Shown piece by piece: positions 42,392-49,903 of a DNA stretch of 49,903 nt. The DNA is from Candidatus Mediterraneibacter surreyensis (GTDB lineage: Bacteria > Bacillota > Clostridia > Lachnospirales > Lachnospiraceae). Both the position numbers and the translations under genes were made by a program. Numbering within the stretch: the stretch's first letter is position 1; each line of letters starts with the position of its first letter. The notes below the pieces were generated by a model. The model saw nothing but the letters and a program-made list of their open reading frames with translations, was not told where the DNA came from and did no database searches. The stretch spans positions 1 to 49,903 of the forward strand of contig DWYB01000043.1 in assembly GCA_019118885.1 (NCBI GenBank). The letters run 5' to 3'.

Positions 42392-43030
42392 TCAGTAAAT
42401 GCCGTTTTTCCCTTGCAGCATTTTTTCTGCTTTTCCTCTAATTCTCTGGAGAGCATTATCGATCGATTTCGGACTCTTTTCCAGGATTTCTGCAATTTTT
42501 TTGTAATCAGTTCCCATAAGGTGAAGATAGAGTACATGGTTCTCAAGCGGACTCAGCATATCCTTTAGCTGTTCAACGAACGCCTCCGTATACTCCCTGC
42601 TGAAATACAGTGCCTCCGGATCCGTTTCCTGCTGAGGCTCTATCATATCGATGAGCTGCATCTTCTTTCCGTCCTGATGGGCGTCACTCTCTTCATACAG
42701 GGAAATGTACGAATTCAGAGGAAAATGCTTTTTCCGCTTGGAAGCTTCAATTGCACTGTACATCTGCCGTGATACACACAATTCTGCAAAACTGGAAAAC
42801 GAATTTCCCTGTGACAGGTCATAATCCCGTACGGCTTTGATCAATCCAATCATCCCCTCCTGTATGAGATCATCGTTCTCACCACCGAGAAGAAACATAG
42901 CGCGAGCCTTTTTCCTTACCATAGACTTATACTTGTCCATAATATAGTCCATAATTGCCCGGTCGCCTTTCCTCAGCTCTTGAATCAGCTGCTCGTCAGT
43001 CATTCTGTCATATTTTTTCATCTTAACCAT
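42392..43030 (-). CDS. sigH: RNA polymerase sigma-H factor
   Basis: This 212-residue sigma-70-type factor matches SigH (sigma-30), which drives early sporulation and stationary-phase genes. Region 2 (DLIQEGMIGLIKAVRDYD, FSSFAELCVSRQM) and region 4 (LSPLENHVLYLHLMGTDYKKIAEIL, KSIDNALQRIRGK) are intact. It follows rlmB in the conserved cysES-mrnC-rlmB-sigH order of Firmicutes. AGGAAA lies before the ATG. Confidence 0.95.
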   Translation of the reverse strand: MVKMKKYDRMTDEQLIQELRKGDRAIMDYIMDKYKSMVRKKARAMFLLGGENDDLIQEGMIGLIKAVRDYDLSQGNSFSSFAELCVSRQMYSAIEASKRKKHFPLNSYISLYEESDAHQDGKKMQLIDMIEPQQETDPEALYFSREYTEAFVEQLKDMLSPLENHVLYLHLMGTDYKKIAEILEKSPKSIDNALQRIRGKAEKMLQGKNGIY

Positions 43031-43039
43031 CCGACTTTC

Positions 43040-43816
43040 CTATCTGTGCAGTCTCTGTCTTACAATCTCATAGGCGAGAATTCCGCCTGCAACGGATGCG
43101 TTCAGTGATGTAATCTCCCCTTTCATGGGAATTCCCGCTATAAAATCACACTTTTCCCTTACCAGGCGGCTTACACCCTCGCCTTCGTTTCCGATCACAA
43201 GACCTACGGGGCCTGTCAGATTCAGGTCGTACATCAAATCTCCATCCATATCCGCACAGACGAACCACATACCTTTTTCTTTTAATTCATCAATCGTTTT
43301 CGCCAGATTCGTTACTTTTGCAACCGGCGTGTAGTTCAAGGCTCCTGCAGATGTCTTTGCCACAGTAGCCGTAAGCCCCGCGGCACGGCGTTTCGGAATG
43401 ATCACACCGTGAGCGCCCGCGACATTTGCCGTCCTTATAATCGCCCCCAGATTATGCGGATCTTCTATTCCGTCAAGAAGGATGAGGAACGGATCCTCTC
43501 CCCTTTCTGAAGCAAGTTTGAACATATCCTCTATATCCGAATAGTCATAGGCAGCGGCGTATGCGATGACCCCCTGATGTTTTCCTGTCTGAGTGAGCTG
43601 GTTCAGACGCTCTCTGCTGACAAAATTAATCAGAGAGCCATGCTTTTTCGCTTCCCTCACGATTGTACGCACCGGTCCGTCCTGACAGCCGTCCAGTACA
43701 AATAACTTATCAACCGTTCTTCCCGAACGGTATGCTTCAAGCACTGCGTTGCGGCCTTCGATCACCAGCGTATGGTCGTTCTGATTATCCGTAGTCTCAT
43801 TTCTGATATCCTGCAT
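43040..43816 (-). CDS. rlmB: 23S rRNA 2'-O-methyltransferase, TrmH/RlmB family
   Basis: This 258-residue SPOUT methyltransferase methylates the ribose of 23S rRNA (G2251 in E. coli numbering for RlmB) with SAM. An N-terminal substrate-binding domain (VIEGRNAVLEAYRSGR) leads to the knotted domain: DPHNLGAIIRTANVAGAHG, VIGNEGEGVSRLVREKCD and SLNASVAGGILAYE. It starts 2 nt after the mrnC stop, in the conserved operon. GAGGAG precedes the ATG. Confidence 0.95.
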   Translation of the reverse strand: MQDIRNETTDNQNDHTLVIEGRNAVLEAYRSGRTVDKLFVLDGCQDGPVRTIVREAKKHGSLINFVSRERLNQLTQTGKHQGVIAYAAAYDYSDIEDMFKLASERGEDPFLILLDGIEDPHNLGAIIRTANVAGAHGVIIPKRRAAGLTATVAKTSAGALNYTPVAKVTNLAKTIDELKEKGMWFVCADMDGDLMYDLNLTGPVGLVIGNEGEGVSRLVREKCDFIAGIPMKGEITSLNASVAGGILAYEIVRQRLHR

Positions 43817-43818
43817 CT

Positions 43819-44277
43819 CTACTCCTCTTTCAAATCTTTTTCTTTCATGCTTTCCAGACCGATCGCCACAAGTTCTGTCAAACGCCCGTATTCGCGTTTC
43901 AGATACAGATATCCGATCAGGGCTTCAAACCCTGTCGCCCTGCGATAATCGGTTATCGACTGATTTTTAGCCGGGGAAACGCTGCGGGCATTTCTTCCTC
44001 TTCTGTATACCGCATGCTCCTGCTCGTTCAAATGATCCTGCATGGAGCGCATCATATAAGATTGAGCAGACGCCTGTACATAATGGCTTGTCTCTTCATG
44101 GAGCTTGTGTACCTGGCGGTTTCCCTTTCCCGCCACCATCAGTTTAATGATAAGATCAAACACACAATCACCAATATATGCCAGCACAAGCGGTGGAGCG
44201 GTATCCGGATTGGTCTGCATCATACCCGGAATCTTCTCTATATAATACTCGAATCCATAATCTATGCTCTTTTCCAT
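43819..44277 (-). CDS. mrnC: Mini-ribonuclease III
   Basis: This 152-residue protein is a RNase III catalytic domain with no double-stranded RNA-binding domain, known to mature 23S rRNA ends in Bacillus. [18 protein letters not shown] holds catalytic Asp and other acidic residues, and [19 protein letters not shown] the second set. It overlaps the cysS end by 16 nt, with GAAGGGG before the ATG. Confidence 0.94.
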   Translation of the reverse strand: MEKSIDYGFEYYIEKIPGMMQTNPDTAPPLVLAYIGDCVFDLIIKLMVAGKGNRQVHKLHEETSHYVQASAQSYMMRSMQDHLNEQEHAVYRRGRNARSVSPAKNQSITDYRRATGFEALIGYLYLKREYGRLTELVAIGLESMKEKDLKEE

Positions 44278-45668
44278 TTTACCCCTTCTCGTGTATCTTC
44301 CAGAATAATTCCTTTTGCAAGCAGCTCATCTCTTATCTGGTCGGCAAGAGCAAAGTTTTTCTCTTTCCTTGCCGCCTGTCTTTTTGCGATCAGTTCCTCA
44401 ATCTCTCCATCCAGCATTTCTTCTTTCTTTTCGATAATAATTCCCAGTACATCCGTAAGACGGAAAAGTTTTTCATACAGACTGTCGAGATATTCTTTTG
44501 TCCTGCTTCCGTCTGCAGTTGTATTGATAAACTTCACCAGTTCGAATACAGATGCAATAGCATCCGCCGTGTTAAAGTCGTCGTCCATAGCACGCTCAAA
44601 TCCCTGAACATAGTCCTCCGACTTTTCAAGCAGCTCTTTCTCCTCTTCAGTCAACGCTTTGCTCTTAGCATTACCGGAGAGGAATCTGAGATTTTCCGCT
44701 GCTGTTAGGATACGCTCCAGACTGTTTTTAGCAGATTCCATCAGATCTGCACTAAAATTAAGCGGGCTGCGGTAATGGGCGCTGAGCATAAAGAATCTGA
44801 GAACCTGAAGGTCATATTTTTCGCTGATTTCCCGAACTGTAAAGAAATTGCCAAGTGACTTGGACATTTTCCTGTTATCGATATTCAGGAAACCATTATG
44901 CATCCAGTATCTAGCGAATTCCTTTCCATTTGCAGCTTCACTCTGAGCGATTTCATTCTCGTGGTGCGGGAAGATCAGATCTTCACCGCCTGCGTGGATA
45001 TCGATCTGTTCACCCAGATATTTCTTTGACATCTCCGAACACTCGATATGCCATCCCGGACGTCCTTCGCTCCACGGCGACTCCCAGGCGGGCTCTCCTT
45101 CTTTTTTCGGCTTCCAGAGAACAAAATCCAGCGGATCTTCTTTTTCATCCTCTCCCGTTACAAGAAGCGTTCTTCCTCCGGACTGCAGATCATCCAGGTT
45201 CTTATGGGAAAGTTTACCGTAATCCTTAAACTTCCTTGTCCGGTAATATACCGTTCCGTTTTTCTCATATGCATATCCTTTGTCGATCAGAGTCTGGATC
45301 ATGTCCACCATACCGCAGATTTCTTCTGTCGCCAGCGGATTCTTTGTAGCCGGCATGATATTCATAGCTTCCATATCCTTTTTGCACTCGGCAATATACC
45401 GTTTGGAAATTTCATCTGCGGTCACGCCTTCTTCGATCGCTTTTTTAATGATTTTATCATCCACGTCTGTAAAATTGGATACGAAATTCACTTCATAACC
45501 CTTATATTCAAAATATCTCCTCACCGTATCGAATACGATCATCGGACGGGCATTTCCTATATGGATCAGATTGTATACGGTAGGTCCGCACACATACATC
45601 TTCACCTTTCCTTCCTCAAGTGGCACAAATTCTTCTTTTCTCTTTGACATCGTGTTATAGATCTTCAT
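44262..45668 (-). CDS. cysS: Cysteinyl-tRNA synthetase
   Basis: This 468-residue class I synthetase has the zinc and HIGH motif region [17 protein letters not shown] (HIGN variant, normal for CysRS), the further zinc ligands CSEM and [15 protein letters not shown], and [14 protein letters not shown]-terminal helical region ends in [11 protein letters not shown]. It overlaps cysE by 14 nt with AAGGGGA before its ATG. Transcription is probably set by the cysteine T-box upstream of cysE. Confidence 0.97.
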   Translation of the reverse strand: MKIYNTMSKRKEEFVPLEEGKVKMYVCGPTVYNLIHIGNARPMIVFDTVRRYFEYKGYEVNFVSNFTDVDDKIIKKAIEEGVTADEISKRYIAECKKDMEAMNIMPATKNPLATEEICGMVDMIQTLIDKGYAYEKNGTVYYRTRKFKDYGKLSHKNLDDLQSGGRTLLVTGEDEKEDPLDFVLWKPKKEGEPAWESPWSEGRPGWHIECSEMSKKYLGEQIDIHAGGEDLIFPHHENEIAQSEAANGKEFARYWMHNGFLNIDNRKMSKSLGNFFTVREISEKYDLQVLRFFMLSAHYRSPLNFSADLMESAKNSLERILTAAENLRFLSGNAKSKALTEEEKELLEKSEDYVQGFERAMDDDFNTADAIASVFELVKFINTTADGSRTKEYLDSLYEKLFRLTDVLGIIIEKKEEMLDGEIEELIAKRQAARKEKNFALADQIRDELLAKGIILEDTREGVKWKRA

Positions 45669-46341
45669 CGTAATCCCCTTTCCTTTCTATACATCTTAAA
45701 TCTTTCACCAGCCTTCTAAGTTCACTGTGAAGCCGGATATTTTCTTCCTGAAGTTTCTTAATGTCGTTCAGAACAGGATCCGGCAGATGTACCTGATCCA
45801 TATCTGTTCTCGGAACTTTTTTGTTATCCATGCGAACGATGCGTCCGGGAACGCCTACGACCGTACAGTTTGGCGGAACTTCTTCAAGTACGACGGATCC
45901 TGCTCCGATCTTCGAATTTTCTCCAATCGTAAAGGATCCCAGAATCTTCGCGCCCGCGCTCACCATCACATTATCCTCCAGTGTGGGGTGACGTTTCCCC
46001 TGTTCCTTTCCCGTTCCGCCCAGAGTCACCCCCTGATACAAAGTAACGTTATCGCCAATAACCGTAGTCTCACCGATGATCACACCGCTTCCGTGATCGA
46101 TAAACAGCCCGCGTCCTATCGTAGCTCCGGGATGAATCTCTATGCCCGTCTTGCGCGCTGCTCTCTGTGATATCCATCTGGCCCAGAAGTAATGCCCTTT
46201 TAGATACAGCTTATGCGCCAGACGATATCTCAGGATCACCCGAAAACTTGGATAGAGAAAAACTTCCATATTTGACTTAATCGCAGGATCACGCTCACGG
46301 ATCACCTGAATTTCTTCTTTAATGTAAGATATTATTCCCAT
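45655..46341 (-). CDS. cysE: Serine O-acetyltransferase
   Basis: This 228-residue CysE makes O-acetylserine, the precursor of cysteine. A helical N-terminal domain leads to left-handed beta-helix hexapeptide repeats ([39 protein letters not shown]). The catalytic His/Asp are in [11 protein letters not shown] and [10 protein letters not shown]-type positions ([13 protein letters not shown]). A C-terminal coiled tail of about 40 residues follows. AGGAGATAAA precedes the ATG. It is first after the T-box leader. Confidence 0.96.
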   Translation of the reverse strand: MGIISYIKEEIQVIRERDPAIKSNMEVFLYPSFRVILRYRLAHKLYLKGHYFWARWISQRAARKTGIEIHPGATIGRGLFIDHGSGVIIGETTVIGDNVTLYQGVTLGGTGKEQGKRHPTLEDNVMVSAGAKILGSFTIGENSKIGAGSVVLEEVPPNCTVVGVPGRIVRMDNKKVPRTDMDQVHLPDPVLNDIKKLQEENIRLHSELRRLVKDLRCIERKGDYDEDL

Positions 46342-46399
46342 TTTATCTCCTCAGCGAATCTCTTCCTGTAAGTTTCTTCCGTCAGAATCATATACGCAA

Positions 46400-46657
46400 A
46401 AATAAAACAACTCCGCCTCAGCTAAGAGACGAAGTTATATCCGCGGTTCCACTCTATTTAAAAGAAATCATTCTTTCACTCGATGCATGTAACGTATGCT
46501 AAACGTATCCCGCTACTCGTAATTCACAGGATCAGCTCCCGGATGCACTTCGCACATTCTCCACACAGGAATGCTTTCAGCCGATGACATTCCCTCTCTG
46601 TGAGTTTCTGAATATGTTACTCTTTCCATTCTTTGCCTTTATTCCGATTCTGACATC
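46400..46657 (-). promoter_or_regulatory. T-box riboswitch, cysteine-specific, upstream of cysE-cysS
   Basis: On the minus strand the T-box AGAGTGGAACCGCGG is at 46441-46455, within the antiterminator. It is followed by a terminator stem (AACTTCGTCTC with GAGGCGGAGTT, about 46407-46437) and TTTTATTTTT. Stem I includes GGCTGAAAG in the distal loop and GAAGTGCATCC, where UGC (46545-46547) is the likely specifier codon. Uncharged tRNA-Cys would stabilise the antiterminator and switch on cysE and cysS. This fills the 46342-46702 gap. Confidence 0.93.
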
Positions 46658-46663
46658 TATTCT

Positions 46664-46692
46664 ATATTATGGGAATTTTTCTCTTTTGTCAA
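46664..46692 (-). promoter_or_regulatory. Promoter of the T-box leader
   Basis: On the minus strand TTGACA (46687-46692) and TAATAT (46664-46669) are 17 bp apart, which places the transcription start near 46657. Confidence 0.7.
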
Positions 46693-46702
46693 CCAGATGC
46701 TT

Positions 46703-47857
46703 TTATACCACTTCATTCAAAAATATTTTAGTAAACTTTGTGATCTTATCCAGTTCCTCAGTCAGGTGTTCTGTCATAACCACCCGGTCGTCATCTGCCA
46801 GTTTTGCTGTTTCAACGCGTCCAAACAGCAGCTCAGTCAGAAGATCAACGGGCAAAACTCCCTCCGAATCTTCTGTCTCACGGACATGCAGTTTAAGTTC
46901 GCCGTATGCGCTGGTCACTCTCCAGACACGGCTGTTCTGTCTGATCAGCGGATCGATGACCGCAAAGGAACAATCTACCGAAAGATTCTCAGGTACCGTC
47001 ATGGTTCTCATCAGTTCCGGCAGGCAGACAATTCTCGCCATGATGATTGGCTTCCTCTTGCAGGACATATACTCCGGGCAGGCATAAATCTTGATATCCT
47101 CATCCTTTATGCGAGACTGGCCGTTAGCAGCAAGCTGTCGAACCGAACGGAAAAATGCATCCTCATATCCCTCCAGATATAAAGGCTCTCTGATCTCAAG
47201 CCCTTCCTCTGTCGCATATGCATAGACTCCCTTGATCTCTCCGCCTTCTCTGATCAGGCGGACGCCGCCATGTTCACTTGACTGTTCCAGGATCACCGTC
47301 TGATAGTATGCCGCATCTCTGACAGCATATACCTGCCACTTCTCTGAAAAATGCGCATTAAAAAAATCTGCGATCTCTTCCGCATTCCAGAGAGCCGCGT
47401 CAGAGAAATCACAGGCGTCCCCTCTCTGTTCTTCCTGCGTGCAGCACTGTTTCAGTGATCCAATGCACTGATCGTAGATAAATCGAAAATCATAAGGAGT
47501 ATAGATTGCTTCCGCTGCCGGCATCAGAAATGTGAACGGTATCTTTGCCTGATACATATCTTCCAGGGCCGTTCTAAGGAGCGCTCCCATAAATCCACGG
47601 CCTCTGAAGGCTTTCCGAGTGGCCACCGCTATAATATATGCCGACGGGAGCTCCTTGCTCCCGACTTTCAGCGTATAAGGATTGAGCTGAAGCATGGAAC
47701 GAATCTGCCCGTCCTCTTCCACAACATAAATCTGATTATCCCGAGTCTTGATATAATAGTAATAATCAAGAAAATCTTTTGTATCTTCTACAAATACTTC
47801 TTCCCACAACGGTCGTGTTTTCCCGTGTTCGCTCTGATCTAATTTTCTCAGGATCAT
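46703..47857 (-). CDS. GNAT acetyltransferase, Eis-like architecture
   Basis: This 384-residue protein begins with a GNAT domain (about 1-130), with the acetyl-CoA P-loop VATRKAFRGRGFMGALL. A second GNAT-like segment and a C-terminal sterol-carrier-like region follow, as in Eis/MSMEG-type acetyltransferases. Eis proteins modify aminoglycosides or other amines, but most homologues in Clostridia have no known substrate. AAGGAGAGA precedes the ATG. It is downstream of ispF with a 25-nt gap. Confidence 0.85.
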   Translation of the reverse strand: MILRKLDQSEHGKTRPLWEEVFVEDTKDFLDYYYYIKTRDNQIYVVEEDGQIRSMLQLNPYTLKVGSKELPSAYIIAVATRKAFRGRGFMGALLRTALEDMYQAKIPFTFLMPAAEAIYTPYDFRFIYDQCIGSLKQCCTQEEQRGDACDFSDAALWNAEEIADFFNAHFSEKWQVYAVRDAAYYQTVILEQSSEHGGVRLIREGGEIKGVYAYATEEGLEIREPLYLEGYEDAFFRSVRQLAANGQSRIKDEDIKIYACPEYMSCKRKPIIMARIVCLPELMRTMTVPENLSVDCSFAVIDPLIRQNSRVWRVTSAYGELKLHVRETEDSEGVLPVDLLTELLFGRVETAKLADDDRVVMTEHLTEELDKITKFTKIFLNEVV

Positions 47858-47882
47858 ATTGCAGTCTCTCCTTGTACTCCGT

Positions 47883-48422
47883 TTATCTGTGCTGACAGCA
47901 TCCGGTACACCCTTCCGGTGCTGATGTCATATCTGTGCTGCCGTAATTCATATATTTCTCCACTGCACAGATAGCTTGAGAAGAAATGCCCTCTCCGTTC
48001 CCGGTAAATCCGAGTCCTTCCTCAGTTGTTGCTTTCACATTCACCTGCTCGGCATCAATCTGAAGCACCTTTGCGATATTTGCTCTCATCTCGTCGATGT
48101 ATGGACGCATCTTTGGCTTCTGGGCGATGATCGTCGCATCAATATTTTCTATTACATAACCGCTCTCATCCAAAAGCTTTCCAACATGTTCCAGAAGCTG
48201 CATACTCGATATCCCCTCATATGCAGGATCTGTATCAGGGAAATGTTTCCCGATATCTCCCAGAGCTGCCGCTCCCAGAAGAGCATCCATTATGGCATGA
48301 AGCAGTACATCCGCATCCGAATGACCCAGAAGTCCTTTTTCATATGGGATCTCCACGCCTCCCATAACAAGTTTTCTTCCGGCAGTCAGCCGATGTACAT
48401 CATATCCCATTCCTACCCGCAT
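47883..48422 (-). CDS. ispF: 2-C-methyl-D-erythritol 2,4-cyclodiphosphate synthase
   Basis: IspF forms the cyclic diphosphate in the MEP isoprenoid route. The core has metal ligands Asp8 and His10 (GYDVHRL) and His in [21 protein letters not shown], with [17 protein letters not shown] near the end. The protein has 179 residues, about 20 more than usual; the extra tail ([15 protein letters not shown]) contains a CxxCC motif. No ispD is next to it. GAGGAG precedes the ATG, about 8 nt from the end of the upstream membrane protein gene. Confidence 0.95.
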   Translation of the reverse strand: MRVGMGYDVHRLTAGRKLVMGGVEIPYEKGLLGHSDADVLLHAIMDALLGAAALGDIGKHFPDTDPAYEGISSMQLLEHVGKLLDESGYVIENIDATIIAQKPKMRPYIDEMRANIAKVLQIDAEQVNVKATTEEGLGFTGNGEGISSQAICAVEKYMNYGSTDMTSAPEGCTGCCQHR

Positions 48423-48424
48423 AC

Positions 48425-48868
48425 CTATTTCTCCTCATAATCATTTTCAATCTCTTCATCCGTTTCCTGATCATCCCCGTCTGATTCCTGATCCGCCTCA
48501 GCTGGAACCTGCTCCTCTGCCTCGGAGTCTGTACTTTCTTTTAAGGCCGCGGAATCATCAGATAACTGCTCAGTTCCTACGGTCTGCATATTAACCCGTC
48601 TTTGAGTTTTTTCCTCTTTATCTGCCTCTTCATCTTCAGTCGCAACCGGGCTTTCGTCAGATTCTTCCCCTTTTCGGAGGTCGAGCACCTTCTTCAGGCT
48701 AAATATAGCATATCCCACTCCTACTACAACAAACAGCGCGCCCATCACACTCATAAGTATCATATTGCTTGGCTTTTCCTGCGACATCTGCACAAGAAGT
48801 TTAATCCCCAGATATCCCAGATATCCGCCCAGTATGACGCGAAAAATGTACATTCCTTTCTTATCCAT
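48425..48868 (-). CDS. Two-helix membrane protein with acidic tail
   Basis: This protein of about 147 residues has two membrane segments (about 8-26 and 38-60) and a long polar tail rich in Glu, Asp and Ser (residues 70-147). No family is recognised. The ATG at 48866-48868 has GGAGGA upstream; a start 72 nt earlier lacks one. It precedes ispF by 2 nt and is in the same unit. Confidence 0.75.
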   Translation of the reverse strand: MDKKGMYIFRVILGGYLGYLGIKLLVQMSQEKPSNMILMSVMGALFVVVGVGYAIFSLKKVLDLRKGEESDESPVATEDEEADKEEKTQRRVNMQTVGTEQLSDDSAALKESTDSEAEEQVPAEADQESDGDDQETDEEIENDYEEK

Positions 48869-48961
48869 GTCTTTATCCTCCGTAGTTATTCTGTGCATTA
48901 TTCTAACATAACTTGCATGACAATTCCACCTTGCCGTCAAAAGAAAAAGATGTTGGAAATT

Positions 48962-49705
48962 TTATTCGTCCACTCCTGCTAACACTTTCATCCTCTCATA
49001 TGTAAAATGGTTGAACACGGCAATAGTCCTCCCCACACCGATCATAGCCAGGATCGTCCCTGCGCCAACGCCTGCCAGATGTCCGGCGAATATAAAGCTA
49101 ATTATAATAGTGATTGTAATATTAGTCAGATCGAAACAATTTTTCGTGAATCCCACACTCTTGTGGATCGTATCTGCGATAGCCTGAACAATCCCGGCTC
49201 CCGGGTTCGGTACAATACGCATATTCAACGACATGGCCGCGCCGATCCCTGTCAGGATAATAGCTATGATCAGTACAAGAACCCGTACCGTCATTTCAGA
49301 GACACCACCCTTTCCAGTCGAATAAAATTCAGGGATCACCGCAGAAAAAATATTAAGAAAACGGGTAAATACTAAACTCAGCGGAATCTGAAGAATATCC
49401 ATCAGCAGGATCAGCTTCTGATCCGTTCTACTGGCATGTTCCAGCACCATGTCGGACTCTTCGATCTCTTTTCGGTATTTCCGGCTGCGGATCATATGAA
49501 GCACAAGTTCGATAAGCACAAACACACTGTACAGGGCCAGTGTCATATTTCCAAAATTATGATCGAAGATCTCGGAAATACTGTATGCCACTGAAATAAT
49601 CGGTGATACGCCAAGTCCGGTTTTTGTGTTCAGTGTCAATCCCAGCGCCAGAACAAGCAAACCGACTCCATAGAATAATATCCGGAAGAAAACCGGGTTT
49701 TTCAT
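48962..49705 (-). CDS. YitT/YczE-type membrane protein
   Basis: This 247-residue protein has five or six membrane segments. The opening LVLALGLTLNTKTGLGVSPI and the central MRIVPNPGAGIVQAIADTI are typical of the YczE/YitT-like group, which may be transporters or integral membrane regulators of unknown substrate. A charged cytoplasmic loop lies at about 72-100. AGGAGG precedes the ATG. Confidence 0.8.
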   Translation of the reverse strand: MKNPVFFRILFYGVGLLVLALGLTLNTKTGLGVSPIISVAYSISEIFDHNFGNMTLALYSVFVLIELVLHMIRSRKYRKEIEESDMVLEHASRTDQKLILLMDILQIPLSLVFTRFLNIFSAVIPEFYSTGKGGVSEMTVRVLVLIIAIILTGIGAAMSLNMRIVPNPGAGIVQAIADTIHKSVGFTKNCFDLTNITITIIISFIFAGHLAGVGAGTILAMIGVGRTIAVFNHFTYERMKVLAGVDE

Positions 49706-49739
49706 AAAATCATACCTCCTGTGTGGAAATTATAATAAG

Positions 49740-49763
49740 AAAAAAAGCCTGTAAATACAGGCT
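49740..49763 (-). terminator. Terminator after the tRNA cluster
   Basis: AAGCCTGT and ACAGGCTT (within 49745-49764) pair with a 4-nt loop; on the minus strand TTTTTTT follows. It lies about 10 nt after the tRNA-Met gene. Confidence 0.85.
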
Positions 49764-49774
49764 TCCTTCACGAG

Positions 49775-49848
49775 TAGCGGAAACTGGATTTGAACCAGCG
49801 ACACCACGGGTATGAACCGTGTGCTCTAGCCAACTGAGCTATTCCGCC
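49775..49848 (-). tRNA. tRNA-Met (anticodon CAT), elongator type
   Basis: A complete 74-nt cloverleaf: acceptor GGCGGAA with TTCCGCT, D arm with GCTC, anticodon stem CACGG/CCGTG around TTCATAC (CAT), T arm GCTGGTTCAAATCCAGT. The anticodon stem lacks the GGG/CCC pairs of initiator tRNA, so it is the elongator, or less likely a tRNA-Ile with modified CAT. CCA is not encoded. Confidence 0.93.
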
Positions 49849-49863
49849 ATATTAGGTTTTATA

Positions 49864-49903
49864 TGGGGCCTATAGGGCTCGAACCTATGACCCTCTGCTT
49901 GTA
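49864..49903 (-). tRNA. tRNA-Val (anticodon TAC), 3' part, cut by the window
   Basis: The 3' half of a tRNA: anticodon TAC followed by AA and the stem GCAGA, variable loop GGGTC, T arm ATAGGTTCGAGCCCTAT and acceptor AGGCCCC plus A. The 5' half lies beyond 49903. It is in the same orientation as tRNA-Met, 15 nt upstream of it, so the cluster is one transcript. Confidence 0.85.

Noticed and set aside
42355-42546. Longer N-terminus for the CPBP protease
   Set aside because: It would overlap sigH in another frame and the extra residues are not membrane-like; AAAGGAGA marks the shorter start.
1-49903. CRISPR array, prophage or complete insertion sequence
   Set aside because: No regularly spaced repeats, no phage structural genes and no transposase frame could be found on either strand.

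Overview
This window looks like chromosomal DNA of an anaerobic, spore-forming Firmicute, most likely a Lachnospiraceae-type member of the Clostridia. Evidence for this is the electron-bifurcating NfnAB transhydrogenase pair, Fhs/FolD one-carbon enzymes, Rex with Rex operators, SigH, a GerA-type germination protein, a SpoIIIE/FtsK translocase next to a TepA-like ClpP homologue, a cysteine T-box leader, a glutaminyl-tRNA synthetase and AGGAGG-type ribosome binding sites with some TTG and GTG starts. The placement rests on gene content only; genus cannot be given.

Layout. 1-216 is the tail of an unrecognised gene with its terminator. From 485 to about 19280 nearly everything is on the minus strand: an AlkD-like DNA glycosylase, nfnB-nfnA, an iron-dependent alcohol dehydrogenase with its own Rex-box promoter, a zinc-ribbon/TPR membrane protein joined to folD and fhs, ftsK/spoIIIE and a ClpP-like protease, metY with a CFI-box protein and yebC, an orphan mazF, alr, nnr and rex. 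An ABC-F ATPase (+) diverges from rex.

21436-24846 is an accessory patch: a 189-nt nested inverted repeat, decayed coding remnants, a small membrane protein, and a LytTR response regulator/GHKL sensor kinase pair preceded by candidate LytTR direct repeats. It ends in a second, unrelated hairpin with 19-bp arms that contains the kinase stop codon. The two large palindromes bracket the only long gene-poor and plus-strand-rich stretch of the window.

24847-49705 returns to minus-strand housekeeping genes: degV, a GerA/SpoVAF-like gene, a monofunctional transglycosylase, dut, an FMN-dependent 2-hydroxyacid oxidase, a class I aminotransferase, metA (with the Glu111 that marks acetyl-CoA use), a DUF1540 protein, an aldo/keto reductase, YdcF and SEC-C proteins, purA, a MocR regulator, glnS, dtd, a CPBP protease, and the conserved block cysE-cysS-mrnC-rlmB-sigH led by a cysteine T-box. 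A GNAT, ispF and two membrane proteins follow. tRNA-Thr(GGT) is on the plus strand; tRNA-Met(CAT) and a cut-off tRNA-Val(TAC) lie at the right edge.

Common threads are redox balance (Rex, alcohol dehydrogenase, NfnAB, NAD(P)HX repair) and sulfur amino acids (MetA plus MetY for direct sulfhydrylation; CysE and CysS under a T-box). No CRISPR array, complete transposase or prophage was seen. The best candidates for undescribed biology are the two large palindromes around the two-component system, the terminator/operator composite upstream of the alcohol dehydrogenase, the antitoxin-less mazF, and several uncharacterised small proteins.
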